Shown piece after piece: positions 25,601 through 32,654 of a DNA stretch of 40,743 bases. This DNA is from Bog-473 sp036491435 (GTDB lineage: Bacteria; Actinomycetota; Acidimicrobiia; Acidimicrobiales; RAAP-2). The notes under the pieces were generated by a model that ran no database searches, was not told where the DNA came from, and saw only the letters and a list, made by a program, of their open reading frames with translations. The position numbers and the translations under genes were made by a program. The DNA lies in NCBI GenBank assembly GCA_036491435.1, contig DASXBZ010000152.1, positions 1 through 40,743 on the forward strand, written 5' to 3'. Positions within the stretch are counted from its first letter, which is position 1. Each line of letters opens with the position of its first letter.

Positions 25601-26111
25601 GCAGCAGGTCGACCCCGCCTTCGAGCAGCCCGAGCGCCTGCTCCTCGTAGGCGTCACGGAAGTCGGCGTAGGAGATCTGGCCCAAGGTCGGGAACTTCGT
25701 CCCCGGTCCCATGGAACCGGCCACCCACCGGGGCCGCGAGGGTGTGGCGAACTCGTTGCGCACCGCGCAGGCGAGGTCGGCGGCGGTGCGGGTCAGCTCG
25801 CGAGCACGGTCGGCCAGGCCGTATTCGGCCAGCACCACCGAAGTCGACCCGAACGTATCGGTCTCGACGACGTCGCAGCCCACCTCGTAGAACGAGCGGT
25901 GTACCTGCGCGACGAGCTCGGGCTTCGTCTCGACGAGCACCTCGTTGCAGCCTTCGAGCTCGGGGCCTCCGAAGTCCTCGGGGCCGAGCCCGAGCAGCTG
26001 GAGGTTCGTGCCCATGGCGCCGTCGAAGATGACGACGCGCTCGCGCAGCGCCTGCAGGTAGGAGGACGCGGACGGGTCGAGACGTCCCAGGAGTTCGGGG
26101 GAGGGAGCCAT
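22608..26111 (-). CDS. metH: Cobalamin-dependent methionine synthase
   Basis: 1167 aa, full four-module enzyme. The homocysteine domain has zinc ligands C238 (GLNCATG) and C304/C305 (GGCCGTT). The pterin-binding domain carries VGERTNANGS. The B12 domain has DVHDIGKN with axial histidine H746. The C-terminal reactivation domain has YSWGYPACPDL and ends with HHPEAKYFVA. It methylates homocysteine from methyltetrahydrofolate. The ATG lies one base off the first ATG of the divergent adenosyltransferase frame, which argues for a later start of that gene. TATCCT ten bases upstream could be its -10. The 64-nt divergent gap leaves no room for a cobalamin riboswitch, so control differs from many metH genes. 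Confidence 0.97.
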   Translation of the reverse strand: MAPSPELLGRLDPSASSYLQALRERVVIFDGAMGTNLQLLGLGPEDFGGPELEGCNEVLVETKPELVAQVHRSFYEVGCDVVETDTFGSTSVVLAEYGLADRARELTRTAADLACAVRNEFATPSRPRWVAGSMGPGTKFPTLGQISYADFRDAYEEQALGLLEGGVDLLLIETQFDMLSVKAAINGARRAMAALGRIVPLQAQVTIELTGRMLPGTEIGAALTVLDAMQVDVVGLNCATGPVEMSEALRHLSGASRVPIACVPNAGLPSVVDGKMHYDLTPEGLAEHLHRFVTEFGVSAVGGCCGTTPDHLAAVVEQCAGASIAARTPVHEPAAASIYTSVPFKQDTSFLVVGERTNANGSKAFREAMLAADWDTCVAMAQDQVKEGSHLIDVCVDYTGADGVADMTEVASRLCTQSTAPIMVDSTEGPVVRAALEWIGGRPILNSVNLEEGDEPGTRLDTFLRLAREFGAAVVCTCIDEEGQARTAEWKLRAARNIRDIAVERYGLAPEDLMFDALALPLSTGMEESRNDGVETIEGIRSIKSELPGVSTILGLSNVSFGLNPAARQVLNSVFLHECVEAGLDSAIVHASKILPLSRIEERAKEICLDLVYNRRTDDYDPLQELLALFEGVKVSAAGADDHADWPVDQRLSQRIIDGNRNGLEGDLEEALGSGLGALDIVNDILLAGMKVVGDRFASGEMQLPFVLQSAETMKTAVAYLEPHMEKSDQGGKATVVLATVKGDVHDIGKNLVDIILTNNGYIVVNLGIKVGINEMIAAVEEHDADAIGMSGLLVKSTLIMRENLVELNDRSLSTVPILLGGAALTRTYVERDLREVYEGRLFYGRDAFEGLRTMDRLVDLKRTGEEDPLFGREISERNVPRRFDTKDTGPVEGQPARSDVAADNELFRPPFVGTRIAKGIALDEVAEFLNLTALFRNQWGFRPEEGEDDPAFKERVKATLREQLARAREGDILVPQVAYGHFAANAEGNDLVIWKDESRSSEWMRFTFPRQRKEPWLCISDFFRPVDSGEEDFASFMVCTIGSRASEEAARLRAENHYQDYLFLHGLSVEMAEATAEYWHRRIREELGFADQDGPTLTGLFRQQYRGGRYSWGYPACPDLDDNAKVVELLGGERIGVTVSEGFQMEPEQTTDAIICHHPEAKYFVA

Positions 26112-26161
26112 GCGAGCACCCAGGATACCGGCGACCCCGAAGTCCCCGGAACGGGCGCCGC

Positions 26162-26167
26162 TAGCAT
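26162..26167 (+). promoter_or_regulatory. Putative -10 (TAGCAT) of the adenosyltransferase gene
   Basis: TAGCAT, eight bases before the GTG at 26176, giving a likely leaderless start. Lies in the short divergent region shared with metH. Confidence 0.4.
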
Positions 26168-26175
26168 CCGCCCTG

Positions 26176-26724
26176 GTGCAGCCGAAGATCTACACGAAGA
26201 CGGGCGACGACGGGACGACGGGGCTGCTCTACGGAGGGCGGGCCCGCAAGGACTCGCGGCAGATCGAGCTCAACGGCGTCGTCGACGAGGCGCAGGCCGC
26301 ACTCGGCCTGGCCCGTGCCGAGGCGGCCGCCGGATCCGAGTTGCACGATCGGCTGACCGCGCTCTGCCGCGATCTCTATGTCTTGATGGCGGAAGTGGCC
26401 ACCGCCCCGGAGAACCGCAGCAAACTCAAGGCGGGGTCGAGCTTGGTCACGCCGGACATGGTGGGCGCGCTGGAGGAAGGGATCGACGACCTGCTCCGGC
26501 GCTTCGACATGCCGACCGACTTCACCATCCCGGGCGAGAACCGGGTGGCCGCAGCGCTCGACTTCGCCCGCACGATCGTGCGCCGCTCCGAACGCATCGC
26601 CGTCGGCGATCCGCCCGTTGACTCGCTCGTGGCGATGTACCTCAACCGACTCTCCGACCTGTTGTGGGCCATGGCGCGGTGGCAGGAGGACGAGCACCGG
26701 CTGTCGAAGGACCAGCCCGGCTGA
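26176..26724 (+). CDS. PduO-type cob(I)alamin adenosyltransferase
   Basis: 182 aa. It makes adenosylcobalamin from ATP and reduced cobalamin. The ATP-binding N-terminal strand reads IYTKTGDDGTTGLLYGGR. NGVVDEAQAALGLAR, IVRRSER and YLNRLSDLLWAMARW are the conserved helices of the trimeric PduO/MMAB family. I start it at the GTG 26176, immediately before the conserved QPKIYTKTGD. An in-frame ATG at 26110 would overlap the metH start codon and add an unconserved tail. Adenosylcobalamin is the cofactor of the acyl-CoA mutase at 34077, whereas the neighbouring MetH uses methylcobalamin. Confidence 0.93.
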   Translation: MQPKIYTKTGDDGTTGLLYGGRARKDSRQIELNGVVDEAQAALGLARAEAAAGSELHDRLTALCRDLYVLMAEVATAPENRSKLKAGSSLVTPDMVGALEEGIDDLLRRFDMPTDFTIPGENRVAAALDFARTIVRRSERIAVGDPPVDSLVAMYLNRLSDLLWAMARWQEDEHRLSKDQPG

Positions 26725-26733
26725 GGCCGGCCG

Positions 26734-27975
26734 TCAGGACGTTTCGTTTTCCAATTCCGCCGCAGCGAGATTCACCCCGGGCGTCCCGCCGGTCGCCACG
26801 GCTCGCCGCCGGATGTCGAGGACGCTGAGGAACGCGCTCGCCAGTGCTCCCTGCGAGCCGACTGTCAACAACGCCACCGATGGGATCACGATGTTCAGCT
26901 CCTCGGTCGGGTTGAGGGAGCCGAATCCGACGGTCCTCCATTTGAGGATGGCCACCACGAGGCCGACCACGCCGACAACGAAGAGGATGAGCCCCATCAC
27001 GACGCCACGTTCGAACGACACCTGACGCAGGATCCGTTCGAACGTCGGATTCGGCGGGAGGAATCCTTCGTTCGTGCCGTATTTCTTGGTGAGGACGGCG
27101 AAGATCACCGACTGGAAGCCGATGATGAGCATGGCGTAACAGACCACCAGGGTGTCAACGCCGAGCGTCACGCTCCCGATCCTCACCGTGGTGATCTCCA
27201 CGAGGATGCCGAGGACGAAGGCCAGCGCGCACAACACGATGCCTGGATAGAAGAAGAGCCAGCGGGGGCTGTAGATCAGCAAGAAACGCAGGTGGCGCCA
27301 GCCGTCGTGCCAGGTACGGAGGTGCGGTGGGCGCGAGCGGCCATCGGGGCTGAGCGTCGTCGGGACCTCTTGGACATCGAGGCCCCCGAGCGTCGCCTTG
27401 ACCACCATCTCGCTCGCGAACTCCATGCCGCCGGAGTGCAAGTCGAGCGCCAGGATGCGGTCGCGTCGAAAACCCCTGAGGCCGCAGTGGAAGTCGCCGA
27501 TCTTCGAGCGGAAGAACAGCCGGCCGATCTTGCTCAGGACCGGATTGCCCAGGTAGCGGTGGAGTGGTGGCATCGCCCCCGGAGCAATGCCGCCCTGGAA
27601 CCGATTGCCCATGACCAGGTCCGCACCGTCGCGGAGGGCCCCGACGAAATTGTCGAGATTGGAAAAGTCGTAGCTGTCGTCGGCGTCGCCCATGATCACG
27701 TAGTCGCCGTGCGCGGCCTGGATTCCTGCGATCAGGGCGTTGCCGTACCCCCGCTGGGCCACATGGACGACACGCGCGCCGGCCTGCTCGGCGATGGCAA
27801 GGCTGCCGTCGTCGCTTCCGTTGTCAGCGATCAATATCTCCCCGGCGATGCCCGAACGGTCGAGGTATTCCCTCGCCTTGTTGATGCACACACCCAACGT
27901 CTCGGCCTCGTTGAGACACGGCATCAGGACGGTGACTTCGAGCGGCTCCACCACTTCGCTGAGTTCGACGACCAT
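26734..27975 (-). CDS. GT2-family glycosyltransferase with C-terminal membrane segments
   Basis: 413 aa. The N-terminal GT-A domain (about 10-240) contains VTVLMPCLNEAETL, ILIADNGSDDGS and the metal- and nucleotide-binding MGDADDSYD, with FHCGLRGFRRD later. The C-terminal part has four hydrophobic segments (about 245-380). This is the architecture of polyprenyl-phosphate hexose transferases (DPM/DPG synthase-like) that load sugar on the inner membrane face. It could supply lipid-linked sugars to GT-C enzymes such as those at 20665 and 36355, which is an inference from class. The ATG lies 21 nt after the stop of the upstream methyltransferase, forming a probable operon. It converges with the adenosyltransferase gene with 9 nt between stops. 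Confidence 0.88.
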   Translation of the reverse strand: MVVELSEVVEPLEVTVLMPCLNEAETLGVCINKAREYLDRSGIAGEILIADNGSDDGSLAIAEQAGARVVHVAQRGYGNALIAGIQAAHGDYVIMGDADDSYDFSNLDNFVGALRDGADLVMGNRFQGGIAPGAMPPLHRYLGNPVLSKIGRLFFRSKIGDFHCGLRGFRRDRILALDLHSGGMEFASEMVVKATLGGLDVQEVPTTLSPDGRSRPPHLRTWHDGWRHLRFLLIYSPRWLFFYPGIVLCALAFVLGILVEITTVRIGSVTLGVDTLVVCYAMLIIGFQSVIFAVLTKKYGTNEGFLPPNPTFERILRQVSFERGVVMGLILFVVGVVGLVVAILKWRTVGFGSLNPTEELNIVIPSVALLTVGSQGALASAFLSVLDIRRRAVATGGTPGVNLAAAELENETS

Positions 27976-27996
27976 TGAGTCTTGCGATCCTGCCGA

Positions 27997-28722
27997 TCAG
28001 GCGGGCGATGACCCGTGGACAACCAGGTTCGAACGCATTCCCATGAGGCTGACTCCGTCGACGGCCACGGAGCTACCCGGTGGAAACAGCTCACGAAGGG
28101 ATTTCTCGTCCAGCAAATTCAGGTTCTCGGTGCTGGCCCACGTGGTCTTGCCGACCTTGCGCAGTATCGATTGGTGGTGCTGCTGGGGTAGCCAGTGGAC
28201 AAAGGGCAGAAAGGTATGCAGCTCCATTGGGAAACGCCGATCGGGAGTCGTCAAGAAGAACCGCTTGGAGACTCGCACCATCTCGGAGATGAACTGACGT
28301 TGCTGTGATCGGTCGCCGACGTGTTCGATCACGGCGCTCGAGAACGCGATGTCGAACTGACGGTCCTCGAAAGGGAGACGATCCCCGCCGGCCGTCTGTA
28401 CGAAGGTCACGCCGGGATGTGCCTCTTCGAGGTACGAGGCGTCCTCGATGCTCGTCGCCGTGATGCGTTCCGGGTGTGGATACCACTTCTCGAGAAAATT
28501 CGAGTCCTCGGTCACCGCGTCCGGCGTCGCGCCGATGTCGACGATCGTCGTTTCGGCCGTTGGCTGGAGGGTCCGCAGGAACGACTCGTACATCTTCGTG
28601 CGCGCCTTGAGCGCAAACTTCGTCGTGAGGCCGCGGAAGCGAAACTGGCTGTTCGTGTAGTCCACCACCGGGGCTTCGTTGATGAGCGGCGGCGTCTCGC
28701 CGGGAGGTGACGGTGGTCCCAT
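27997..28722 (-). CDS. Class I SAM-dependent methyltransferase
   Basis: 241 aa. Rossmann-like Methyltransf_11 core: TIVDIGATPDAVTE (motif I), ITATSIEDASYLEE, GDRLPFEDRQFDIAFSSAVIEHVGDRSQQ (motifs II/III), and FFLTTPDRRFPMELHTF. The N-terminal YTNSQFRFRGLTTKFALKARTKMYESF is a basic lead helix seen in lipid- or sugar-modifying methyltransferases near glycosyltransferases. The substrate is unknown. I use the ATG at 28722; a GTG at 28737 adds five residues but would overlap a possible -10 (TAGAGT). The neighbouring GT2 gene 21 nt downstream suggests both act on an envelope glycan or glycolipid. Confidence 0.82.
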   Translation of the reverse strand: MGPPSPPGETPPLINEAPVVDYTNSQFRFRGLTTKFALKARTKMYESFLRTLQPTAETTIVDIGATPDAVTEDSNFLEKWYPHPERITATSIEDASYLEEAHPGVTFVQTAGGDRLPFEDRQFDIAFSSAVIEHVGDRSQQRQFISEMVRVSKRFFLTTPDRRFPMELHTFLPFVHWLPQQHHQSILRKVGKTTWASTENLNLLDEKSLRELFPPGSSVAVDGVSLMGMRSNLVVHGSSPA

Positions 28723-28809
28723 AGGCAAGTAACGCACTCTAGTCTCGAGGAGTCTCCAGCCCAGGTTGCCTGCTAAGGCCTTGCAACAACATCGGGAGAC
28801 ATCCCCGGT

Positions 28810-29418
28810 TCACCATCGACCTCGATGAATCCGAGCGGTGCGGTCCGGTCCTCGCCGATCGAGGGAGGTTGAACGGTGGGCCTTTCCGTCGGGCTGGCCG
28901 ATCAGGACGGCGCAGAAGAGTCGCCAGGGGGCAGGAACGCGGAGCGTCCGCGCGAGTTCGGCTTCCCCGCGAAAGTTGCCGAGCACACACGCCCCGAGCC
29001 CGGCGTCGACGGCCTGCAACAGCACGGCCATCACCCCGAAGGCGGCGTCCCCGTACCAGTAGGGGATCGGCCAGCCCTCGGAGCCCTCTCCGAGCTCGGC
29101 GTCCGCCTTGTCGGGCTCCGCATACCGGTCGACGTAGGCCGCCGGGGACGCATAGGCCAACAGCACGACCGGCGCCCGAGCCAGCCCGCTGAACCAGTCG
29201 GGGTTCCGAGCGCGCCACTCACCGTCGGTCGTGGCGTCCCAATAGGCCGCGGTTTGCGCATCGCCCTCGAGGACGACCCACGATGTGCCTTGGCTGTTGC
29301 CGGCCGTCGGGCCGGAAAGCGCAGCCGAGAGCATCCGCTCGAGGGCCGTTGCATCGACCGGGTCGTCGGCGAAGCTACGGCACATCGCGCGCCGGCGGAG
29401 AGCCTCATTGAGTTCCAC
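28810..29418 (-). CDS. Nitroreductase-family flavoprotein
   Basis: 202 aa. The FMN-binding pattern is visible: ALRRRAMCRSFADDPVDATALERML at the N-terminus, SGPTAGNSQGTSWVVLEG, and WYGDAAFGVMAVLLQAVDAGLGACVLGNF, then LFCAVLIGQPDGKAHRSTSLDR. Members reduce nitro groups, flavins or other electron-poor substrates with NAD(P)H. Some actinobacterial relatives handle F420-type or iodotyrosine-like chemistry, so the physiological substrate is open. GTG start chosen because the conserved N-terminal helix begins directly after it. It is divergent from the rhodanese-ThiF gene over 122 nt and 72 nt or more upstream of the methyltransferase. Confidence 0.88.
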   Translation of the reverse strand: MELNEALRRRAMCRSFADDPVDATALERMLSAALSGPTAGNSQGTSWVVLEGDAQTAAYWDATTDGEWRARNPDWFSGLARAPVVLLAYASPAAYVDRYAEPDKADAELGEGSEGWPIPYWYGDAAFGVMAVLLQAVDAGLGACVLGNFRGEAELARTLRVPAPWRLFCAVLIGQPDGKAHRSTSLDRRGPDRTARIHRGRW

Positions 29419-29540
29419 CGTCGCAGTCTCCCAGGGCGTCGGGGCGCTCCCGAGGAGGCCGGGAATGTTGACCCCGCTGGTAGTGTTTAACGGTTGGTAC
29501 GGGCCGCCCCGAGGGGGCTGGCCGCGTGAGGAGGATCAGA

Positions 29541-30704
29541 GTGCCCACGCCACGGGACCTTTTGAACGAAGCCAAGTCGTCCATCCGCGAGGTGGATCCC
29601 GCCGGCGCGCAGAAGCTGTTCGAGCGCGGCGGCGTCACCTTCTTGGACGTGCGCGAGCCGGACGAGTACGAGCAGGGAGCGATCCCCAACGCCGTCCACC
29701 TGCCGCGCGGGCACCTGGAATTCCAGGTCGAGGGAAAGCTTCCGGACAAGTCCGGCCCGATCGTCGACTACTGCGCCGGCGCCGTTCGGTCGGCGTTTGC
29801 CGCGAAGACGATGCAGGACCTGGGCTACGCCGACGTCCAGTCCATGTCCGGTGGCTTCAACAAGTGGAAGGACCAGGACCGCCCGTGGGCGGCCCCCCGG
29901 ACCCTGACCCCGGCCCAGCGGAACCGCTACCAGCGTCATCTCCTGCTTCCCGAGGTAGGCGAGGTCGGACAGCTGAAGCTGCTGGACTCCAAGGTGCTGC
30001 TCCTCGGCGCGGGCGGCCTGGGCTCGCCGGCTGCGCTCTACCTCGCTGCCGCCGGGGTAGGCACCCTGGGAGTGATCGACATGGACGTGGTCGACGAGTC
30101 GAACCTGCAACGTCAGATCCTCCACAACATGGACCGCGTCGGCGAGCGCAAGGTCGACTCGGCGAAGAAGACGCTGACCGCATTGAACCCGGACGTGAAC
30201 GTGGTGACGTACGACGTGCGTCTGGGGGCCGACAACATCCTCGACATCATCGACGGCTACGACGCGATCTTGGACGGAACCGACAACTTCCCGACCCGCT
30301 ATCTGGTGAACGACGCAGCGCTCCTGAAGCGGATCCCGGTGATCCACGGCTCCATCTTCCGGTTCGAGGGCCAGGTCACGGTCTTCGATCCGTACAACGG
30401 ACCGTGCTACCGGTGCCTGATCCCCGAGCCACCGCCGGCCGAGCTGGCGCCGTCGTGCTCCGAGGCGGGTGTCCTGGGGGTGCTCCCGGGGATCGTGGGC
30501 TCCATCCAGGCGATCGAGACGATCAAGATGTTGCTCAAGCTCGGTGACCCGCTCGTCGGCCGTCTGTTGGCCTACGACGCGCTCGAGGGGTCGTTCCGCA
30601 CATTCAAGGTGCGACAGGATCCGGCGTGCCCGGCGTGCGGGCCCGATGCCGGCGAGATCGTCATCGCCGAGTACGACGAGCTCTGCATGCCCCACCGCCA
30701 CTGA
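29541..30704 (+). CDS. Rhodanese-ThiF/MoeB-type adenylyltransferase with rhodanese at the N-terminus
   Basis: 387 aa. Residues about 15-115 are a rhodanese domain (TFLDVREPDEYEQGAIPNAVHLP, active-site C78 in VDYCAGAVRS). From about 130 comes a ThiF/MoeB E1-like domain with RYQRHLLLPEVG, nucleotide-binding LGAGGLGSPAALYLAAAG, DGTDNFPTRYLVND, catalytic C306 (PSCSEAGVLG), and two zinc pairs C289/C292 and C363/C366. It would adenylate the C-terminus of a small sulfur carrier and pass sulfur to it. MoeZ and MOCS3 have the rhodanese at the other end. GTG start at 29541 behind GAGGAGGA; a GTG at 29526 overlaps that ribosome site. No sulfur-carrier gene is adjacent, so the pathway (molybdopterin, thiamine, cysteine or thiolation) is open. 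Confidence 0.9.
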   Translation: MPTPRDLLNEAKSSIREVDPAGAQKLFERGGVTFLDVREPDEYEQGAIPNAVHLPRGHLEFQVEGKLPDKSGPIVDYCAGAVRSAFAAKTMQDLGYADVQSMSGGFNKWKDQDRPWAAPRTLTPAQRNRYQRHLLLPEVGEVGQLKLLDSKVLLLGAGGLGSPAALYLAAAGVGTLGVIDMDVVDESNLQRQILHNMDRVGERKVDSAKKTLTALNPDVNVVTYDVRLGADNILDIIDGYDAILDGTDNFPTRYLVNDAALLKRIPVIHGSIFRFEGQVTVFDPYNGPCYRCLIPEPPPAELAPSCSEAGVLGVLPGIVGSIQAIETIKMLLKLGDPLVGRLLAYDALEGSFRTFKVRQDPACPACGPDAGEIVIAEYDELCMPHRH

Positions 30705-30749
30705 GCCTTCGGCGGAATCGAGGCCCGAGCATCACGGGTCGCCAGCCGC

Positions 30750-30755
30750 TAGACA
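30750..30755 (+). promoter_or_regulatory. Putative -10 (TAGACA) of the alpha/beta hydrolase
   Basis: TAGACA, seven bases before the GTG at 30763. It lacks the terminal T of the usual -10, so it is weaker than the other leaderless candidates in this window. Confidence 0.3.
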
Positions 30756-30762
30756 GTGCTTC

Positions 30763-31629
30763 GTGACACAAACGGTTGCGCAATCACTCTCGGTCAACGG
30801 GATCGAGTTGGCATGGTCGGACCGTGGCTCCGGCGCGGCCGGTACCCCTCCTCTGGTGCTGGTCCACGGCTTCACCGGCTCGTCCCACGACTTCGCCCTC
30901 GTCGCGGACGACCTGGCGGTCGATCGCCGCGTCGTCCTTCTGGATCAGCGCGGTCACGGGCATGCCACCAAGACCGGAGGTCTCGAGGGCTACACGATCG
31001 ACCAGCTGGTTTCCGACCTTGCGGCGTTCCTCGATGCACTCGGTGACGGACCCGTCGACCTGCTCGGCCACTCGATGGGGGGCCGCGTCGCCATGGGACT
31101 CGTCCTGAGCCGTCCGGATCTGGTGAGCACGCTGGTGCTGATGGACACCAGCGCCTGGTCCTTCCTGCCGCCGGACGACAGCATTCGTCAGCTGGTGAAG
31201 GCATGGATCGAGTCATTCGACCCGGCGAAGGGCATGCCGGAGTCAATGAGCCTCGGGAGTCCCGAGGACCTGCTGATCGAAGAGAGGATGCCGGTCTCCT
31301 GGCAGAAGGAGAAGAACACCACCTTCGCGGGCATGGACGCGTATGCCGTGAAGGCCTTCGGCATGGCCCTCATGGCCGACGTGGCCGAGGGGGAGGCGTC
31401 GCTGCGGGCGGAGCTCCCGTCGATCACGTGTCCCACCACCGTCATCGCCGGTGAACACGACCATCCGTTGGTCGACCAGGCGCCGGAGCTGGCGGACCTG
31501 GTCGCCAACGGGCGTCTCGCCGTGATCGAAGGCGCGTACCACTCACCGCAGCTGACGCACCCCGAAGACTGGAAGAACGCGGTGCGCGCCCACCTCGCAT
31601 GGGCGGACACCTGGCGGCCACGGCCGTGA
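30763..31629 (+). CDS. Alpha/beta hydrolase
   Basis: 288 aa with an intact catalytic set: oxyanion LVHGFTGSSHDF, strand-helix LLDQRGHGHATKT, nucleophile S104 in LLGHSMGGRVA, acid in VIAGEHDHPLV and histidine in EGAYHSPQLTHPEDW. A cap domain (about 135-210) is rich in Met and charged residues. The family includes esterases, C-C hydrolases and MenH-like lyases; nothing visible fixes the substrate. The GTG start at 30763 places SVNGIELAWSDRG, the usual first strand, near the N-terminus. It overlaps the aldo/keto reductase start by 4 nt (GTGA). Unlike the hydrolase at 5123, this one keeps the serine. Confidence 0.87.
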   Translation: MTQTVAQSLSVNGIELAWSDRGSGAAGTPPLVLVHGFTGSSHDFALVADDLAVDRRVVLLDQRGHGHATKTGGLEGYTIDQLVSDLAAFLDALGDGPVDLLGHSMGGRVAMGLVLSRPDLVSTLVLMDTSAWSFLPPDDSIRQLVKAWIESFDPAKGMPESMSLGSPEDLLIEERMPVSWQKEKNTTFAGMDAYAVKAFGMALMADVAEGEASLRAELPSITCPTTVIAGEHDHPLVDQAPELADLVANGRLAVIEGAYHSPQLTHPEDWKNAVRAHLAWADTWRPRP

Positions 31630-32633
31630 CGGGTGCCGCACCACCGCAAGCGACGGACCGCATGGTCCTGGCCGGATCCGACGTCGCCATCCCACCCCTC
31701 GGGGTGGGTACCTGGGCCTGGGGCGACAAGGGCGTGTGGGGTATGGGCGGCTACGACCAGTCGCTCACTGAATCGACGATCCGCGACGCGTGGGAGGCCA
31801 GCATCGAGGCAGGGGTCGTCCTCTTCGACACGGCCGAGGTCTACGGGCGCGGCGAGAGCGAGCGCATCATCGGGCGCCTCCTGGCTGCCGACCCCACCGT
31901 CCGTTCACGCATCGTCATCGCGACCAAGTTCATGCCGAGCCCTTGGAAGCTGAATGTCCGCGGAAGCCTCCTCGCGGCCGCGCGGCAATCGCTGGAGCGG
32001 CTCGGGAGCGGCGTGATCGACCTCTACCAGATCCACGGTCCCATCTCGCTCCGATCCCACGACGCCTTGGCGGAGGCCCTTGCGGCAGCACAGGCGGAGG
32101 GACTGGTACGGGCGGTCGGCGTGTCCAACTACTCGGCCAAGGAGACACGTTCGATCGACGCGGCACTGCGCAAACGGGGCCTGCGCCTGGCGAGCAACCA
32201 GATCGAGTTCTCCCTCTTGCGGACCATGCCTCGCCGGGTCGGCCTTCTCGACTGCTGTCGCGAGCTCGGTGTCGTCCCGCTTGCGTACTCGCCGATCGGC
32301 CAAGGGAGGCTGACGGGCAAGTACACGGCATCGAACCCTCCGCCGGGCGGCCGGACGTTCTCGGCTCACCCCATGGAGCAGGTCGACGCAATCGTCGCTG
32401 AACTCCGCCGCATCGGGGAAGCCCACGACGGGCGGACGCCGAGCCAGGTCGCCCTGGCCTGGCTCATTGCACAAGGCGCCGTTCCTATCCCCGGGGCCAA
32501 GAACCGTTCGCAAGCTGAGCAGAACGCAGGTGCCCTGGGATGGAAGATGACGGAGGAAGAGCTGGCCCGGCTCGATGCCGCCTCCCTCTTCGGGAAGCGC
32601 GGCGTCGCCCAACGCGTCTGGCAGCACGGCTGA
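31626..32633 (+). CDS. Aldo/keto reductase
   Basis: 335 aa TIM barrel. The catalytic tetrad is present: D and Y in FDTAEVYGRGESE, K in IVIATKFMPSPW, and H in YQIHGPISLRS. The NADPH-binding C-terminus has LAYSPIGQGRLTGKY and IPGAKNRSQAEQN. It reduces carbonyls using NADPH; the sequence resembles the general-stress and Aldo_ket_red YajO-like group, but the substrate is undefined. I use the GTG at 31626 because it overlaps the hydrolase stop (GTGA). ATGs at 31599 and 31662 are alternatives, and the conserved barrel starts only at about 31665, so the N-terminus is uncertain. Confidence 0.9.
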   Translation: MTGAAPPQATDRMVLAGSDVAIPPLGVGTWAWGDKGVWGMGGYDQSLTESTIRDAWEASIEAGVVLFDTAEVYGRGESERIIGRLLAADPTVRSRIVIATKFMPSPWKLNVRGSLLAAARQSLERLGSGVIDLYQIHGPISLRSHDALAEALAAAQAEGLVRAVGVSNYSAKETRSIDAALRKRGLRLASNQIEFSLLRTMPRRVGLLDCCRELGVVPLAYSPIGQGRLTGKYTASNPPPGGRTFSAHPMEQVDAIVAELRRIGEAHDGRTPSQVALAWLIAQGAVPIPGAKNRSQAEQNAGALGWKMTEEELARLDAASLFGKRGVAQRVWQHG

Positions 32634-32642
32634 AAGCAGCGG

Positions 32643-32648
32643 TACCGT
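32643..32648 (+). promoter_or_regulatory. Putative -10 (TACCGT) of the CtaG-like gene
   Basis: TACCGT, six bases before the GTG at 32655; leaderless start predicted. It lies just after the aldo/keto reductase stop and suggests an independent promoter inside the gene string. Confidence 0.45.
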
Positions 32649-32654
32649 CTTGAG

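Noticed and set aside
26110..26175. ATG at 26110 as the adenosyltransferase start
   Set aside because: It overlaps the metH start codon and adds unconserved residues; GTG 26176 has a -10 and directly precedes the conserved N-terminal strand.
26112..26175. Cobalamin riboswitch upstream of metH
   Set aside because: The gap is 64 nt, too short for the structure, and no B12-box-like sequence is visible.
28021..28045. tRNA-like GGTTCGAAC segment
   Set aside because: It is within the methyltransferase coding region and no acceptor or anticodon stem can be drawn around it.
29466..29500. TTGACC as -35 for the rhodanese-ThiF gene
   Set aside because: No acceptable -10 lies 16-18 nt downstream, and TAGTGT is only eight bases away.
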